Positions 8,205 through 20,256 are shown, counted from the stretch's first letter. The stretch: DNA of 64,000 nt from Streptomyces albicerus (GCF_008905045.1 NZ_VWMY01000060.1:1-64000), one strand, 5' to 3'. A program made the numbers and translations. Notes: generated by a model from the letters alone, not told the origin.

Positions 8205-8837
8205 GTGAGAAGCAGCGGCGACGGTACGGCTGGGGGTGCCCGCGGACACGGTCTGGGGGAGAGCGGCCCGTACCCGCTTCACAGCAGCGCGGCCGATCAC
8301 GTACAGCGGCCGACGTCGGTGCCGGGCGAGGGCGGGGCGGCGTCCGAGGAGATCGGCTATCGCGGTCCCACAGCGTGCGCGGCCGCGGGTATCACCTACC
8401 GACAGCTGGACTACTGGGCCAGAACGGGGCTGGTCGAGCCGAGCGTGCGGCCCGCCTACGGGTCGGGGACGCAGCGGCTCTACAGCTTCCGGGACGTCGT
8501 CGTCCTGAAGATCGTCAAGCGGTTCCTCGACACCGGTGTCTCCCTGCAGAACATCCGCACCACGGTCCAGCACCTCCGAGAGCGCGGATTCCGCGACCTT
8601 GAGCGGATGACGCTGATGAGCGACGGGGCGACGGTCTACGAGTGCTCCTCGCCCGACGAGGTCCACGCGCTCCTCCAGGGCGGCCAGGGCATCTTCGGGA
8701 TCGCCGTGGGCGTCGTGTGGCGGGACGTGGAGAGCGCGCTCTCGCAGCTGCACGGGGAGCGCGTCGACACGGGCGAGACGCTCGTGGGGCACAACCCCGC
8801 GGACGAGCTGGCGCGGCGCCGCAACCGCGCGGTCTGA
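8205..8837 (+). CDS. MerR-family regulator (Rv1830-type)
   Basis: About 210 residues. A low-complexity N-terminus (1-45) is followed by a MerR winged helix with C-A-A-A-G-I-T-Y-R-Q-L-D-Y-W-A-R-T-G-L and R-L-Y-S-F-R-D-V-V-V-L-K-I-V-K-R. The C-terminal region resembles the mycobacterial Rv1830 group, reported to influence cell division and drug tolerance. GTG 8205 is chosen because ACGGAGGT (8193-8200) sits 4 nt upstream; a longer reading from 8127 would run through the palindromic region. It is the second MerR gene of the conserved garA-ftsR-DUF151-merR run. Confidence 0.85.
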   Translation: MRSSGDGTAGGARGHGLGESGPYPLHSSAADHVQRPTSVPGEGGAASEEIGYRGPTACAAAGITYRQLDYWARTGLVEPSVRPAYGSGTQRLYSFRDVVVLKIVKRFLDTGVSLQNIRTTVQHLRERGFRDLERMTLMSDGATVYECSSPDEVHALLQGGQGIFGIAVGVVWRDVESALSQLHGERVDTGETLVGHNPADELARRRNRAV

Positions 8838-8905
8838 CCACGGCCGGGCAGGGAGTGTCCCGGCGTACCGGGGCATTGTCAGTGGCGTAGGGCAGCATCG
8901 GACAT

Positions 8906-10285
8906 GTGAGAACCGCGCCCACGATCCTGCATCTCGACATGGATGCCTTCTTCGCCTCGGCGGAGCAGGCAGCCAAGCCGAGCCTGCGTGGGAAGGCGGT
9001 CATCGTGGGCGGGCTCGGACCAAGGGGTGTGGTCGCCACCTGCTCGTACGAGGCCCGGGTCTTCGGGGTGCATTCGGCGATGCCCATGGCGCAGGCCCGC
9101 CGGCTGGCGCCGAACGCCGCGTATCTCGTACCCCGCTTCGGGCTCTACAAGGAGATCAGCGAGCAGGTGATGGGGCTGCTGCGGGACCTGTCGCCGCTGG
9201 TGGAGCCGCTGAGCCTGGACGAGGCGTTCGTGGACCTGGAGGCCGGACAGGCGGCCTGGGACGACGAATCGGCGCGGCTGGCCGGGGTGAAGCTGCGCGC
9301 GGACATCCGGGCCGTCACGGGGCTGACCGGGTCCGTGGGACTCGCCGCCTCCAAGATGCTAGCGAAAATCGCCTCCGAGCAGGCCAAGCCCGACGGGCTC
9401 GTGCTGATAGAGCCGGGCACCGAGCGGGCGCTGCTCGCCCCCATGTCGGTGCGCACGCTGCCGGGCGTGGGGCCCGCCACCGGAGACCATCTGCGGCGGG
9501 CCGGGATCACCACGGTCGGCGAGATCGCCGAGGCGGGCGAGGACGAGCTCGTACGGCTCCTGGGGAAGGCCCACGGGGTCGGGCTGTACGCCATGGCGCT
9601 GGCGCACGACGAGCGGCCCGTGGTGGCCGAGCGGGACACGAAGTCGGTGTCCGTCGAGGACACGTACGACGTGGACATTCACGACCGGGTGCGGGTGCGG
9701 ATGGAGGTGCAGAGGCTTGCCGACCGGTGTGTGCAGCGGTTGCGGGGAGCGCACCTGTCGGGGCGGACCATCGTGCTGAAGGTGCGGCGGTACGACTTCT
9801 CGACGCTGACCCGGTCCGAGACGCTTCGGGGCCCCACGGACGATCCGGCGGTGGTGCGGGAGGCCGCCGCGCGGTTGCTGGAGTCCGTGGACACCACGGG
9901 AGGTGTACGGCTGCTGGGGGTCGGGGTTTCCGGGCTTGCCGACTACACGCAGGAGGATCTCTTCGCCCAGGCGCGGGCGGCTGCGGACGCGCTGCCGCAG
10001 GTGGCCGAAGAGGGCATGGAGGAGTCGGTGGAGGAGCCCGAGGTGCCCGCCGAGCGGCGGTGGCATGCGGGGCACGATGTACGGCATGCCGAGTTCGGGC
10101 ACGGGTGGGTGCAGGGGAGTGGGCTGGGGAGGGTCACTGTGCGGTTCGAGACGCCTGACTCCGAGCCGGGGCGTGTGCGGACGTTTCGGACCGATGATCC
10201 GTTGTTGGAGGTCGCGGATCCGTTGCCGTTGGTGGAGCGAAGACCTGGGGGTGTGGGTTCGCCTGCGGCGGGCGGGGAGGGGTGA
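8906..10285 (+). CDS. dinB: DNA polymerase IV (Y-family translesion polymerase)
   Basis: 459 residues. The catalytic palm starts with H-L-D-M-D-A-F-F-A-S, and S-L-D-E-A-F-V-D carries the second carboxylate pair. Thumb (helix-hairpin-helix, L-P-G-V-G-P-A-T) and little-finger domains follow. Q-E-D-L-F at 349-353 is a beta-clamp binding motif. About 90 residues beyond it form an extension with H-A-G-H-D-V-R-H-A-E-F-G-H-G-W-V that is absent from Escherichia coli DinB but common in actinobacterial forms. GTG 8906 has no strong ribosome site. I see no LexA box upstream, so SOS control is not indicated. Confidence 0.92.
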   Translation: MRTAPTILHLDMDAFFASAEQAAKPSLRGKAVIVGGLGPRGVVATCSYEARVFGVHSAMPMAQARRLAPNAAYLVPRFGLYKEISEQVMGLLRDLSPLVEPLSLDEAFVDLEAGQAAWDDESARLAGVKLRADIRAVTGLTGSVGLAASKMLAKIASEQAKPDGLVLIEPGTERALLAPMSVRTLPGVGPATGDHLRRAGITTVGEIAEAGEDELVRLLGKAHGVGLYAMALAHDERPVVAERDTKSVSVEDTYDVDIHDRVRVRMEVQRLADRCVQRLRGAHLSGRTIVLKVRRYDFSTLTRSETLRGPTDDPAVVREAAARLLESVDTTGGVRLLGVGVSGLADYTQEDLFAQARAAADALPQVAEEGMEESVEEPEVPAERRWHAGHDVRHAEFGHGWVQGSGLGRVTVRFETPDSEPGRVRTFRTDDPLLEVADPLPLVERRPGGVGSPAAGGEG

Positions 10286-10432
10286 CTGGGGTGCGTTCGT
10301 ACGTGCGGGTCGACTGTGGCCGGTCGCGCCCGCGCGGCGGAGCCGCACATTGTCACAGCCCCGCGCCCCTGAAGGACTGACTCTGAAGGACAAAGACCGG
10401 CCGTCTCTCGGCCTCAGCCGTTTCCCGTCCCT

Positions 10433-10807
10433 CTACGGGGCTTCGTCCGAGCCTGCCAGATGGCCGAAGTCGTGGTCCGGGAAGGGGGGAGGAGGGGCCA
10501 CGTCGAGGCCGTAGTGGTGGTAGAGCTGGAGTTCCTGTTCGGGGGAGAGGTGGCGGCCGACGCCGAAGTCGGGGGCGTCCTTGATCAGGGCGCGTTCGAA
10601 GGGGACGCGCAACGCGCCGTCGACCAGCTCGCTGGGCTCCAGGGGGACGAAGGCATCCCTGCTGAACAGGCCGGTGCGGATGGCCGCCCACTCCGGTACG
10701 CCGGTCGCGTCGTCGAGGTAGACCTCGTCGACGGTGCCGATTCTGGTGCCGTTGCGGTCGAACGCCTTGCGGCCTATCAGGTTGCGCGGATCGATGTCGG
10801 TCTGCAC
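10433..10807 (-). CDS. PRC-barrel domain protein
   Basis: 124 residues. The PRC-barrel beta domain (about 6-75) contains N-L-I-G-R-K-A-F-D-R-N-G and G-T-V-D-E-V-Y-L-D-D, followed by a helical tail with L-S-P-E-Q-E-L-Q-L-Y-H-H-Y-G. GTG 10807 is preferred because GGAGGG lies just upstream on the minus strand; an ATG 12 codons earlier has no such site. PRC-barrel proteins bind RNA or act as stress adaptors, and the role here is unknown. It is transcribed away from the gcvP riboswitch, and the two 5' regions share about 100 bp. Confidence 0.8.
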   Translation of the reverse strand: MQTDIDPRNLIGRKAFDRNGTRIGTVDEVYLDDATGVPEWAAIRTGLFSRDAFVPLEPSELVDGALRVPFERALIKDAPDFGVGRHLSPEQELQLYHHYGLDVAPPPPFPDHDFGHLAGSDEAP

Positions 10808-10909
10808 GGGCCCTCCAACTGCTCGCAACTCATCCGTAAGCACTACGAAAGAGCACTTTGAGCAGGGCGGCCACTCGAGGGAACCCCGCTGGTACGCTGG
10901 GCAACGGCT

Positions 10910-11125
10910 GCTGACCCCGTGCGGGAGAGTCCTCCAGGCTTCATCGGAGGCGCCGAAGGAGCAAATCCTCCCCGGAATCTCTCAGGCTCACGTACCGCAC
11001 GGACGAGGTCACTCTGGAAAGCAGAGCGGGTGTCGACGGTTTCCGCTCTCACCGACGGTGAAAGCCGGCGTGCCTTCGTGGCGGGCCGGTGAAACTCTCA
11101 GGTTGAGATGACAGAGGGGGAGGCC
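10910..11125 (+). promoter_or_regulatory. tandem glycine riboswitch upstream of gcvP
   Basis: Two consecutive glycine aptamers are visible. The first runs from GCGGGAGAGTCC (about 10921) through GCCGAAGGAGCAAATCC to AATCTCTCAGGC. The second begins near 11015 with CACTCTGGAAAGCAGAG and ends with GGTGAAACTCTCAGG before 11110. Both have the family's GCCGAAGG/GGTGAAA and CTCTCAGG elements. In Streptomyces griseus such riboswitches were shown to activate the glycine cleavage genes when glycine is high. Boundaries are approximate. Confidence 0.93.
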
Positions 11126-11128
11126 GTC

Positions 11129-11152
11129 GGGGCACCCGCGCCGTGGTGCCCC
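11129..11152 (+). promoter_or_regulatory. possible expression-platform hairpin of the glycine riboswitch
   Basis: GGGGCACC (11129-11136) and GGTGCCCC (11145-11152) form an 8-bp perfect stem between the second aptamer and the gcvP ribosome site. No T-run follows, so it is not a classical terminator. It could modulate translation or Rho access. Confidence 0.5.
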
Positions 11153-11184
11153 TCGAAGGTCGTCAGACCAGGAGGCCTCCGTAC

Positions 11185-14070
<2,886 letters not shown>

Positions 14071-14089
14071 TCACCTCTGGACATGCGTC

Positions 14090-14126
14090 GGGGCCGGTTC
14101 CGGGTCTGCTTCCCCGGGCCGGCCCC
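14090..14126 (+). terminator. hairpin terminator after gcvP
   Basis: GGGGCCGG (14090-14097) pairs with CCGGCCCC (14119-14126), with further pairing inside the loop. It starts 19 nt after the gcvP stop. There is no T-run, as is common in Streptomyces. Confidence 0.6.
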
Positions 14127-14173
14127 TCATGTCTCCGGGCGGCCTGTCGGTCGCCCGTGGTGCGCCGGGCCGC

Positions 14174-14377
14174 TCAGGCGGCCGTCATCACGTCGATGAC
14201 CAGAGGTCGGTGCGGCGCGATGATCCGGCCGTCCGGCAGGAGCTCACCGGTGTCCTCGAAGAGCAGGACGCCGTTGCACAGCAGGCTCCATCCCTGCTCC
14301 GGGTGGTGCGCCACGAGGAGCGCTGCTTCCCGGTCGGCGGAGTCGGCTGTCGGGCACGGCGGCTGGTGCTGGCACAT
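14174..14377 (-). CDS. DUF5999 family small protein
   Basis: 67 residues beginning M-C-Q-H-Q-P-P-C-P, then A-H-H-P-E-Q-G-W-S-L-L-C-N-G-V and a terminal V-M-T-A-A. This is a streptomycete-restricted conserved protein of unknown function. Three cysteines and several histidines suggest metal binding, which is inference. ATG 14377 is chosen because the conserved sequence begins there; in-frame upstream codons exist but look non-conserved. It converges on gcvP. Confidence 0.75.
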   Translation of the reverse strand: MCQHQPPCPTADSADREAALLVAHHPEQGWSLLCNGVLLFEDTGELLPDGRIIAPHRPLVIDVMTAA

Positions 14378-14755
14378 TGATGGGATCTTTCGCTTCGGTG
14401 TGAGGTCGGTGATCGATGTCGTGTCTGTCCTGCGGCTCGAAGTGGTGCTCATGGCCGCCCCCCGTTTGTCAGATGGTCCGGAACCCAGTGTTGCCCTACG
14501 GACGTCAATCCGCAGGGATTTTGCGGCAGCGCTCCTCACAGGTTCAGGACGCATCACCCGTGCGGACGGTTCATTCCAACTGGGGCGCCTCTTCGGGTGG
14601 TTCTCAGTGGTCGGATGGGGCTAGTCCAGAAGGACTGGGCGTGCGCTGCGTCCTCCTGGCGTCACTCCGCGCAATGGCGTCTCCCCGGCTCACCGCGGGC
14701 AGCAGCGTGCCCCGCGGCCGGGGTGGGGCCGCGGGGCACGGAAGCGGAGGTGCGC
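14378..14755. other. intergenic stretch with no supported gene
   Basis: About 380 bp between two minus-strand genes. Open frames on both strands here have no recognisable domain or ribosome site. It presumably holds the promoter of the DUF5999 gene. I see no clear structural element. Confidence 0.5.
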
Positions 14756-15352
14756 TCAGGCGGGTGAGCCGAGCAGCGGGCCGGGCGTCTGCGTGGACGT
14801 GAGCCGGTGGGTCAGCACAGGCAGCAGCTCGGAAACGCGGTGCGGGCGGTGCGCGGCGATGCCGGGCGGGGCGGGTGCCAGCGGTACCAGGAGGTCGGTG
14901 GCGGCGGGGTGGCCCTCGGAGCCGTCGGCCGTGCAGTCGCCGTGCAGCCACAGCGTGAGCATGTAGAGCTCGGGGACGGACAGCAGACGGGCCTGGTACG
15001 AGCCCGTCATCGTCTCGGCCTGGCGCAGGGCGCGCTCGGTGGCGGTGACGTACGGACCCTCGAAGAAGTGCGAGAAGGCCCAGCCGTCGGGGGTCAGCCT
15101 CGTCTCGGCGGCCGCTACGGCGCGTTCGCCGCAGCGGATCAGGAAGCGCCATCCGGCGAGGCGGGTGGCCGAGGCGCCCGCCGGGCCGATCCGGTCGAGG
15201 ACGTGGACGGGCAGCGGGAGTTCGGGAGTGGCGGGTCCCTGCGCGTTGCGCAGGGACGGGGTGCGTGCCTCGCGGACCGCGGTGGGGGAACCGAGGGCCG
15301 TGAGGACGGTGCGTACAGCGGGCGCGGGAGCCGGGGGGACATGCAGCGGCAT
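14756..15352 (-). CDS. hypothetical protein, streptomycete-specific
   Basis: About 198 residues starting M-P-L-H-V-P-P-A-P. A hydrophobic/aromatic core (W-R-F-L-I-R-C-G-E-R, then W-A-F-S-H-F-F-E-G-P-Y-V) and L-Y-M-L-T-L-W-L-H are recognisable as conserved-looking protein, but I can name no domain. GAGAGG lies about 9 nt before ATG 15352. No signal peptide or membrane helix is seen. Confidence 0.7.
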   Translation of the reverse strand: MPLHVPPAPAPAVRTVLTALGSPTAVREARTPSLRNAQGPATPELPLPVHVLDRIGPAGASATRLAGWRFLIRCGERAVAAAETRLTPDGWAFSHFFEGPYVTATERALRQAETMTGSYQARLLSVPELYMLTLWLHGDCTADGSEGHPAATDLLVPLAPAPPGIAAHRPHRVSELLPVLTHRLTSTQTPGPLLGSPA

Positions 15353-15842
15353 GGTGGGTCGCCTCTCATTCGACAGGCATGGCGGCGCGAGGGCGGGGGC
15401 GGACGACACTGTCAGCTCTCGGGGTCAGAGGGGCGGGGGCAATGACCGCGAGCGCCAACTCTCTGCCTCGTTCGCGGAGTTTATACGAAACGTGTTCAGA
15501 CGATGTTTCATCTAGCCGTTCCGCACATTAAAGGCAAGAGACAATTCGGTCGCCGTTACGCGTGTTTGGTCCTGGTTCACCGCGGGTACCCGTCGATGAC
15601 CTCGGAATATGCCTCCGAAGTGGACGGCCGGTTCTCGTCGGCGTTTTTCACGACACTGCCGATCGTCGAAACCGCTCGCTGCCCCATGCCTAGTGAATGT
15701 GCCTGTGGGCAACTGCGTTCAGAGTAGCGCCCGGGGGGCCTGTCCAGGGCGTTATCGATCACATTGCCTGGGCATCATCCCCCGTGACCCGGGACACCAG
15801 CGGCCGGTTCGTCGGGCTGCCCAGTCGAGGAGGGACACTTCG
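15353..15842. other. intergenic region, relatively AT-rich, no supported gene
   Basis: About 490 bp between divergent genes. GC content drops around 15480-15600. GAAAC (15487-15491) and GTTTC (15505-15509) form a short dyad with an 13-base spacer near the minus-strand gene start. The short frames here have no coding features I trust. It probably contains both promoters. Confidence 0.5.
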
Positions 15843-17363
15843 ATGGGGGAGAAGGTCGTGGCGGGGCCGATCGGCCTGTCCGATCGGCAGCGCTACCGCG
15901 CCAAGCTCCAGCAGTGCCTGGCGGGGCTGGCGCGGTTGCTGGCGGAGAAGCGGTTCGACCGACCCAAGAATCTCATGGGCCTGGAGATCGAGCTGAATCT
16001 CGCAGGGCCCGACGGCATGCCGAGAATGATGAATGCGCAAGTACTCGAACGCATCGCGAGCCGTGATTTCCAAACAGAACTCGCCATGTTCAATCTGGAA
16101 GTCAACATTGCTCCCCATCGGCTCGGCGGGCGTGTATTCGACCGGCTCGCCGAGGAGTTGCGCACCTCGCTTGCATATGCCCATCGGAAGGCCAACGAGG
16201 TAGATGCCGGAATCGTGATGATCGGCATTCTGCCGACACTCGCGCGTGACGACCTGGTCTCCGCGAACCTTTCCGACGTGGATCGCTACACGCTGCTCAA
16301 CGACCAGATCGTGGCCGCCCGCGGTGAGGATTTCGCGCTGGACATCGACGGTGTGGAGCGGCTCAGCTGCACCTCGGCGTCCATCGCGCCCGAAGCGGCC
16401 TGCACCTCCGTGCAGTTGCACCTCCAGGTCACGCCCGGACGCTTCGCCGATGTGTGGAACGCGGCGCAGGCGGTGGCCGCCGTACAGGTCGCGATCGGCG
16501 CCAACTCGCCCTTCCTGTTCGGCCGTGAGCTGTGGCGCGAGTCGCGGCCCCCGCTGTTCCTGCAGTCCACCGACACCCGTCCGCCCGAGCTCCAGGCGCA
16601 GGGCGTCCGTCCGCGCACCTGGTTCGGGGAACGGTGGATCTCGTCGGCGTACGACCTCTTCGAGGAGAACCTGCGGTTCTTCCCTCCTCTGCTGCCCATC
16701 TGCGACGAGGAGGACCCGCAGAGCGTCCTCGACGAGGGCGGCATACCCCGGCTCGCCGAACTCGTGCTCCACAACGGCACCATCTACCGCTGGAACCGTC
16801 CGGTGTACGGCATCGACGACGGCGTCCCGCATCTGCGCGTCGAGAACCGCGTGCTGCCCGCGGGCCCCACCGTCACCGACGTCATCGCCAACGCAGCCTT
16901 CTACTACGGGCTCGTACGCGCCCTCGCCGAGGAGACGCGGCCCGTGTGGAACCGGCTGCCCTTCGAGGCGGCCGCCGCCAACTTCGACCACGCCTGCCGG
17001 TACGGCATCGACGCGCGGATGGAGTGGCCGCGGCGCGGCAGGTACGGCGGGACCACCCGGGTGCCCGCGGTGCAGCTGGTACGGGACGAACTGCTGCCGC
17101 TCGCGGCGGCGGGCCTGGACGCGTGGGGCGTCGAGCCAGCCGACCGGGACCTCTACCTCGGTGTGATCGAGGAGCGGTGCAAGCGCGGGGTCAACGGAGC
17201 GTCCTGGCAGTCCCGTACGTTCCACCGGGCGCTGGAGAGCGGTATGGGGCGGGATGCCGCGCTGGCCGCCACGACGAAACGGTACTGCGAGCTGATGCAC
17301 CTAGGTGAGCCGGTGCACACCTGGCCGGTCGGGTTACCGGAGCCCGCCGTTCCGCTGAGGTGA
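15843..17363 (+). CDS. glutamate-cysteine ligase (GCS2) superfamily protein
   Basis: 506 residues. The motif N-L-M-G-L-E-I-E-L-N-L near the N-terminus is the GxEIE metal/substrate signature of the GCS2 carboxylate-amine ligases. Later blocks (E-V-N-I-A-P-H-R and G-A-N-S-P-F-L-F-G) fit the same fold. Such enzymes join the gamma-carboxyl of glutamate to an amine or to cysteine. Streptomyces makes mycothiol rather than glutathione, so a gamma-glutamylation other than glutathione synthesis is likely. The start ATG 15843 has GAGGAGGG upstream. It is convergent with the next gene, only 7 bp apart. Confidence 0.8.
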   Translation: MGEKVVAGPIGLSDRQRYRAKLQQCLAGLARLLAEKRFDRPKNLMGLEIELNLAGPDGMPRMMNAQVLERIASRDFQTELAMFNLEVNIAPHRLGGRVFDRLAEELRTSLAYAHRKANEVDAGIVMIGILPTLARDDLVSANLSDVDRYTLLNDQIVAARGEDFALDIDGVERLSCTSASIAPEAACTSVQLHLQVTPGRFADVWNAAQAVAAVQVAIGANSPFLFGRELWRESRPPLFLQSTDTRPPELQAQGVRPRTWFGERWISSAYDLFEENLRFFPPLLPICDEEDPQSVLDEGGIPRLAELVLHNGTIYRWNRPVYGIDDGVPHLRVENRVLPAGPTVTDVIANAAFYYGLVRALAEETRPVWNRLPFEAAAANFDHACRYGIDARMEWPRRGRYGGTTRVPAVQLVRDELLPLAAAGLDAWGVEPADRDLYLGVIEERCKRGVNGASWQSRTFHRALESGMGRDAALAATTKRYCELMHLGEPVHTWPVGLPEPAVPLR

Positions 17364-17370
17364 CGGGCGA

Positions 17371-19140
17371 TCAGCTCTGGCTGCCCGCCCGCACGACGGC
17401 CTTGAGGATCACCGAGTGGATCTGGGACGGGTCGGTGACCTGATGACCCGAGCCGCCGGTCGCCTCGGCGATGTCGTCGAGCTCGTCCCTGTCGGCCTCC
17501 GGGCCGACGGCGACCGCGATCAGCGGCACCGGGCGCTCCGGGTCGCTGAGCTCCTGGAGCTCGGCGACGAGGCTGGAGCGCGAGATGCTCCCCGGGTCCT
17601 GGTTCACACCGTCGGTCAGCAGCACGACCGCGTTGAACTTCCCCGGCGCGTAGGAGGCAATGGCGGCCTTGTACGCGGCCAGCGCGGTGTCGTACAGGCC
17701 GGTCGCGCCGTCCGGGACCGGCTTCAGGCCGCTGAAGGCCGCCGACAGCCGGTCCCGCTGGGTGCCGTCGCCCGCACGGTCGCCGAGCCGCTCGGTCGGT
17801 ACGAGGACGCGGTAGTCGCGCTTGCCGTCGAGCTTCGTGGAGAACTTCCAGAGCCCGATCTCGTCCTCCGGCGTGAAGGTGGCCAGGGCCTGCAGCAGTG
17901 CTGCCCTGGTCACCTCCATACGGGACTCGCTGGTGCCCGGCACCGGATCCGACATGGAGGCGGAGGCGTCGACGACCGTGGTGAGGCGGGCGCTCTGCAC
18001 CGTGATCGTCCACATGCCGAGGGCCTCCTCGATCTCCTTGTCCGAGGCCGGTTCGGCCGGCAATTCCCGGTATGGCTGCGGGGCGCGGCCGCCGGCCTGC
18101 GTGACCAGCCTGTCCGGGATCTCGTCGTCGTCCGTACGGAAGCCGCGCTTCTCCAGGATCTTCCGGCCGTCGGGCTCGCCGAGCAGGGTCATGAACCGCA
18201 GCGCGGCCCGGCTCTCGTCCGTGGTCAGCGAGGGCTCGTCGACCAGCGCGAACGGGTAGTCGAGCCGGGGCGAGCCGTCCTTCGGGTAGAAGAGGTCGAG
18301 GTCGTCGCCGCTGTCCGCCGACGCGTTGTACGCGAACGCCGCCTGCTCGGAGAGGATCAGCGCCTGGTTGCGCTTCGGGTTGCCCTGCTCGGTGCCGGAG
18401 AGGTCGCGCGGGAGGGTGTCGAGGACCTGGCTGTCGCTGTCGGAGATGCGCTGTGAGAGGGCCTTCGTGGTGGCGGCCGCCTGGGTGTCGCCGTCCTTGG
18501 CCTTGGCCGCGGCGTGGGTGAGCTGAGTCAGGGCGAGCAGGCCGGTCGCGCTGCGCGCGGGGTCGCCCGCCCCGAGTTTCAGACTGTCGCTCGTCGTCGT
18601 CGCACTCGCCAACTCGGTCCAGCTGTACGTCTTGGCGGGCCATCCGAGGGACTTCGCGGCCGTCGGGATCATGGCGACGCCGACGGGGGACGACGCGACG
18701 TTCCCCGCCGGTGTCACCGGAGTCGACCTGTCGTCCGCCATGATCCGGTTCACCCACACGCCCGAGTCCGGCACCCATGCCTCGAAGTCGGTGGCGCCCT
18801 TGTCCTTCGACCGCAGGGCGTCCGTGACCTTGAACGCCTCCCGTGCGGTCACCTGGACGTCGAGGCAGTTGCCGTCGGACGTCACGTCGTTGTCCCGGGC
18901 GTACTCGGCCGCGTCCTTCAGTGCGGGCGTGATGTCCGGAGCGGCGGCGATCCTGAGGCGTACGGCACTGTCCCAGCAGGACGAGCCGAAGGAGAGCAGG
19001 CCGCCCTCGACCGCGGCCGCCGTGCCCGCGGCGACGGCGAGCACGAGGGCCGTCGCGAGCGCCACGCTGCGGCGCCGTGTGCGCGGCCGGGGGCCGGTGG
19101 CGCCCGTCCGGAACCCGTCGGGCAAGCTGTGACGTCCCAT
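17371..19140 (-). CDS. substrate-binding-like/von Willebrand factor A membrane protein
   Basis: 589 residues. The N-terminus has basic residues and one signal-anchor helix (VALATALVLAVAAGTAAAV). It is followed by a periplasmic binding protein-like region (about 60-380) and a vWA domain (about 405-580) with the MIDAS motif D-A-S-A-S-M, a downstream threonine and L-L-T-D-G-V. It is expected to be exported and to bind a protein or divalent-cation-dependent ligand. ATG 19140 has GAGGAGGGG about 10 nt upstream; further in-frame codons upstream do not look coding. Function is unknown. Confidence 0.82.
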   Translation of the reverse strand: MGRHSLPDGFRTGATGPRPRTRRRSVALATALVLAVAAGTAAAVEGGLLSFGSSCWDSAVRLRIAAAPDITPALKDAAEYARDNDVTSDGNCLDVQVTAREAFKVTDALRSKDKGATDFEAWVPDSGVWVNRIMADDRSTPVTPAGNVASSPVGVAMIPTAAKSLGWPAKTYSWTELASATTTSDSLKLGAGDPARSATGLLALTQLTHAAAKAKDGDTQAAATTKALSQRISDSDSQVLDTLPRDLSGTEQGNPKRNQALILSEQAAFAYNASADSGDDLDLFYPKDGSPRLDYPFALVDEPSLTTDESRAALRFMTLLGEPDGRKILEKRGFRTDDDEIPDRLVTQAGGRAPQPYRELPAEPASDKEIEEALGMWTITVQSARLTTVVDASASMSDPVPGTSESRMEVTRAALLQALATFTPEDEIGLWKFSTKLDGKRDYRVLVPTERLGDRAGDGTQRDRLSAAFSGLKPVPDGATGLYDTALAAYKAAIASYAPGKFNAVVLLTDGVNQDPGSISRSSLVAELQELSDPERPVPLIAVAVGPEADRDELDDIAEATGGSGHQVTDPSQIHSVILKAVVRAGSQS

Positions 19141-19336
19141 GGCGGTCGTGCCCCTCCTCGGTCGAACCTGGAGTCTTTGGAGCCGGGAAATGGCCGAATG
19201 GTATGGCACAGGGGGAGGTACGTCCCCACGGCGTCCGTCCCCCGACGGCTTGTCGCGCACGATCTTCGCAACTTCTTTCGAGACCCTAGCGGGGCGAAGA
19301 TGGGGATGAGGCGGGATTACTCAACTGGAGGCAGGA

Positions 19337-20137
19337 GTGCAGGCGGAGGCGGGGCCGATGGCCGATTCTTTTCCGGAGGAGCGGCCTGTGCGACGGATTT
19401 TCCGCGACGAGACGCTCCTCGTACTGGGGGTCTCGCTCGGGGCGAGCGGGGTCTCCGCGCTGATCAGCTTTGTCGGGTCGGTCACCAAACCGGGGGGCCT
19501 CAAGGACCAGGCGGCCACGCTCAACGCCTCGGCCGCACCCGGCCGTCCCTGGCTTGATCTCGCATGGCAGCTGTTCGGCATCGCCACCGCGCTGGTGCCG
19601 GTCGCCCTCGTCGCACACTTCCTGCTGCGCGAGGGCAAGGGGCTGCGCGTGATCGGCTTCGACCGCACCCGACCGTGGCCGGATCTCGCCCGCGGTGCGG
19701 CGATCGCCGCGGTGATCGGCAGTTCGGGCATCGCCTTCTACCTGGCGGCCCGCGGGCTTGGCTTCAACCTCACCGTGGTGCCCGAGGCGCTGCCCGACGT
19801 GTGGTGGAAGTACCCGGTGCTGATCCTCTCCGCGATCCAGAACTCGGTCCTGGAGGAGGTCATCGTCGTCGGGTATCTGCTGCGCCGCCTCGGCCAGTTG
19901 GGCTGGACGCCGGTCACGGCCCTGGTGGCCAGCTCGGTGCTGCGCGGCTCGTACCACCTCTACCAGGGCATCGGCGGGTTCATCGGCAACATGGTGATGG
20001 GCGTGGTCTTCGTCTACCTGTACCGGCGCTGGGGCCGCGTCGGGCCGCTGGTGGTCGCCCACTCGCTCCTCGACATCGGGGCCTTCGTGGGATACGCGCT
20101 GCTGGCGGGGAAGGTGGGGTGGCTGCCGACCGCGTGA
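19337..20137 (+). CDS. CPBP family intramembrane metalloprotease
   Basis: 266 residues with about seven hydrophobic segments. The CPBP motifs are present: the E-E-V-I-V-V-G-Y-L-L-R-R-L glutamate pair, then R-G-S-Y-H-L-Y-Q-G-I-G-G-F-I-G-N, and the final H-S-L-L-D. These residues bind zinc in Rce1-like proteases. The alternative start ATG 19358 has a better-spaced GGAGG (19345-19349) and may be the real one. It faces the vWA protein divergently. Its substrate is unknown. Confidence 0.85.
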   Translation: MQAEAGPMADSFPEERPVRRIFRDETLLVLGVSLGASGVSALISFVGSVTKPGGLKDQAATLNASAAPGRPWLDLAWQLFGIATALVPVALVAHFLLREGKGLRVIGFDRTRPWPDLARGAAIAAVIGSSGIAFYLAARGLGFNLTVVPEALPDVWWKYPVLILSAIQNSVLEEVIVVGYLLRRLGQLGWTPVTALVASSVLRGSYHLYQGIGGFIGNMVMGVVFVYLYRRWGRVGPLVVAHSLLDIGAFVGYALLAGKVGWLPTA

Positions 20138-20170
20138 GCGGATGCGGACGGCGGGCAGAAGGGCATGTGA

Positions 20171-20201
20171 AGGGGGCGTACGAGACGGTCGTACGCCCCC
20201 T
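20171..20201. terminator. bidirectional hairpin between convergent genes
   Basis: AGGGGGCGTACGA (20171-20183) is perfectly complementary to TCGTACGCCCCCT (20189-20201) with a 5-nt loop. It lies between the protease gene and the convergent phzF-type gene. Confidence 0.75.
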
Positions 20202-20256
20202 GTGCTGTTCACGTGCTCAGGCGGGCTTCGTGCCGCCTACGCGCGCTCAGGGTGGT

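Noticed and set aside
8871..8905. SOS box before dinB
   Set aside because: Nothing resembling the actinobacterial LexA palindrome (TCGAAC-N4-GTTCGA) is present.
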